Assembly (NCBI GenBank): GCA_018666155.1
Contig: JABJAH010000014.1
Span: 1 to 45,658, forward strand
From: Rhodospirillaceae bacterium
Lineage (GTDB): Bacteria > Pseudomonadota > Alphaproteobacteria > Rhodospirillales > Rhodospirillaceae
Length of the DNA stretch: 45,658 nt
Direction of reading: 5' to 3'
Shown: piece after piece, positions 44,760 to 45,658 of the stretch
Position numbering within the stretch: the first letter of the stretch is position 1
How the letters are laid out: each line of letters starts with the position of its first letter
The notes under the pieces: generated by a model
Databases searched by the model: none
What the model saw: only the letters and a program-made list of their open reading frames with translations
Told to the model about the DNA's origin: nothing
Program-made: the position numbers and the translations under genes

Positions 44760-45658
44760 ATGAGTAAGCTTTCTCTTCCCAAGGATAAGATCAAGGTTCT
44801 GCTACTGGAAAACGTTCATGCTAACGCGGTGGATTTATTCAAGCGGCAAGGATATGGCCAAGTTGAAGAGGTGAAGGAAGCGCTCGACGAGACAGAGCTC
44901 AAGGCCCGAATTGCCGATGCTCATATGGTTGGAATTCGTTCACGGACCCAAATTACTGACAGCGTGCTCAATGTCGCTGAAAAGCTAATGGTCGTCGGAT
45001 GCTTTTGTATTGGCACCAACCAAGTCGAAACCAAAGCTGCGAAGATGCGGGGGATACCCGTATTCAATGCTCCGTACTCCAATACTCGCTCTGTAGCGGA
45101 ATTGGTCTTGGCTCAGGCCATTATGTTGCTACGCGGAATTCCTGAGAAATCATGGATTACACATGAAGGCGGTTGGATGAAGTCTGCCACGGGATCATAT
45201 GAGATTAGAGGCAAGACATTGGGTATCGTTGGGTATGGCCACATTGGCACTCAACTCTCAGTCATGGCTGAAGCGTTAGGCATGCGCGTTGTGTTTTACG
45301 ATATCGTAGAAAAACTAGCGCTCGGTAATGCGACCGCAATACGAGCCCTTGATGAACTGCTCGCCTGTTCCGATGTGGTTTCACTTCACGTGCCGTCAAC
45401 AGAAATGACGGCCGGGATGATAGACAGAGTATGTCTTCGAGCTATGAAAAAGGGCGCGCATCTGATCAACGCCTCCAGGGGTAATGTTGTTGATATTGAT
45501 GCCCTCGCAAAATGCTTAAGTGACGGGCATCTGGCTGGTGCGGCAGTTGATGTGTTTCCGAAAGAGCCGGCGTCGCCTGATGAAACATTTGAGAGTCCTT
45601 TGCGAGGTCTTAAGAACGTCATCTTAACCCCTCATATTGGTGGCAGTACGATGGAGGC
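44760..45658 (+). CDS. serA: D-3-phosphoglycerate dehydrogenase, 3' end beyond window
   Basis: The open frame starts at ATG 44760 and runs off the right edge (299 codons present). It matches the E. coli-type SerA closely: VGCFCIGTNQVETKAA, FNAPYSNTRSVAELV, the NAD-binding GIVGYGHIGTQL, INASRGNVVDI and TPHIGGSTMEA, which contains the catalytic His of the family. It catalyses the first step of serine synthesis. The expected C-terminal ACT domain would lie outside the window. The ribosome site is weak, and a 7-codon frame (44737-44760) ends in TAATG at its start. Confidence 0.95.
   Translation, partial: MSKLSLPKDKIKVLLLENVHANAVDLFKRQGYGQVEEVKEALDETELKARIADAHMVGIRSRTQITDSVLNVAEKLMVVGCFCIGTNQVETKAAKMRGIPVFNAPYSNTRSVAELVLAQAIMLLRGIPEKSWITHEGGWMKSATGSYEIRGKTLGIVGYGHIGTQLSVMAEALGMRVVFYDIVEKLALGNATAIRALDELLACSDVVSLHVPSTEMTAGMIDRVCLRAMKKGAHLINASRGNVVDIDALAKCLSDGHLAGAAVDVFPKEPASPDETFESPLRGLKNVILTPHIGGSTME

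Noticed and set aside
44737..44760. Seven-codon leader peptide (MQFKAIS) before serA
   Set aside because: No ribosome site, no serine-rich or regulatory codons and no attenuator hairpin; the TAATG overlap alone is weak evidence.

Overview
The window looks like chromosomal DNA of a free-living, probably aquatic alphaproteobacterium of moderate GC; no species is assigned. The pointers are an Rrf2-regulated SUF iron-sulphur operon, an EcfG-like ECF sigma factor, a HIG1-type twin-membrane protein, a DUF482/FemAB-like acyltransferase and an alpha-type Zur palindrome. There are no phage, transposase, integrase or CRISPR genes. Genes are densely packed in short operons. The only gene-free stretch over 300 bases is 15781-16124.

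Layout. 1-8559 is the 3' part of a giant secreted RTX adhesin. It is open at the left edge and carries three nested tandem-repeat blocks near that edge, then Calx-beta, LamG, cadherin-like, beta-solenoid and RTX regions. 8569-15780 is a run of metabolic enzymes: an SDR, a bicupin, a carboxymuconolactone-decarboxylase-like protein, a DUF2867-like protein, two tandem MDR paralogues, a tannase/feruloyl esterase and a small membrane protein. 16125-19496 holds an ECF sigma factor and a KdpE/KdpD-like two-component system whose kinase lacks the usual N-terminal domain. 19613-22743 is the zinc uptake locus znuB-znuC-zur / znuA, with a perfect Zur-type palindrome in the divergent promoter region. 23577-30270 is a complete SUF operon (Rrf2 regulator, sufB, sufC, sufD, sufS, sufU, sufT-like, sufA).

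30289-33891 holds a lone receiver protein, a HIG1 protein, a TauE/SafE permease, an unrecognised 284-residue protein and an N-formylglutamate amidohydrolase. A tRNA-Val(GAC) lies at 34066. 34293-38718 has an NADP-dependent oxidoreductase, an orphan ABC substrate-binding protein and three exported proteins (two small cysteine-containing ones and a Tat-type DUF1838 protein). 38776-45658 carries parE, a YciA-type thioesterase, a FAD-linked oxidase, the FemAB-like acyltransferase with a RidA-family protein, and the 5' part of serA, which is cut by the right edge.

How they work together: Zur probably senses zinc and controls both arms of the znu locus. The Rrf2 protein probably senses Fe-S status and controls the SUF operon. 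The rest is mainly housekeeping and accessory metabolism. No unmistakably new multi-gene system is visible. The best leads are the repeat-rich adhesin, the shortened KdpD downstream of the zinc operon, the unknown protein paired with a TauE permease, and the small exported-protein trio.
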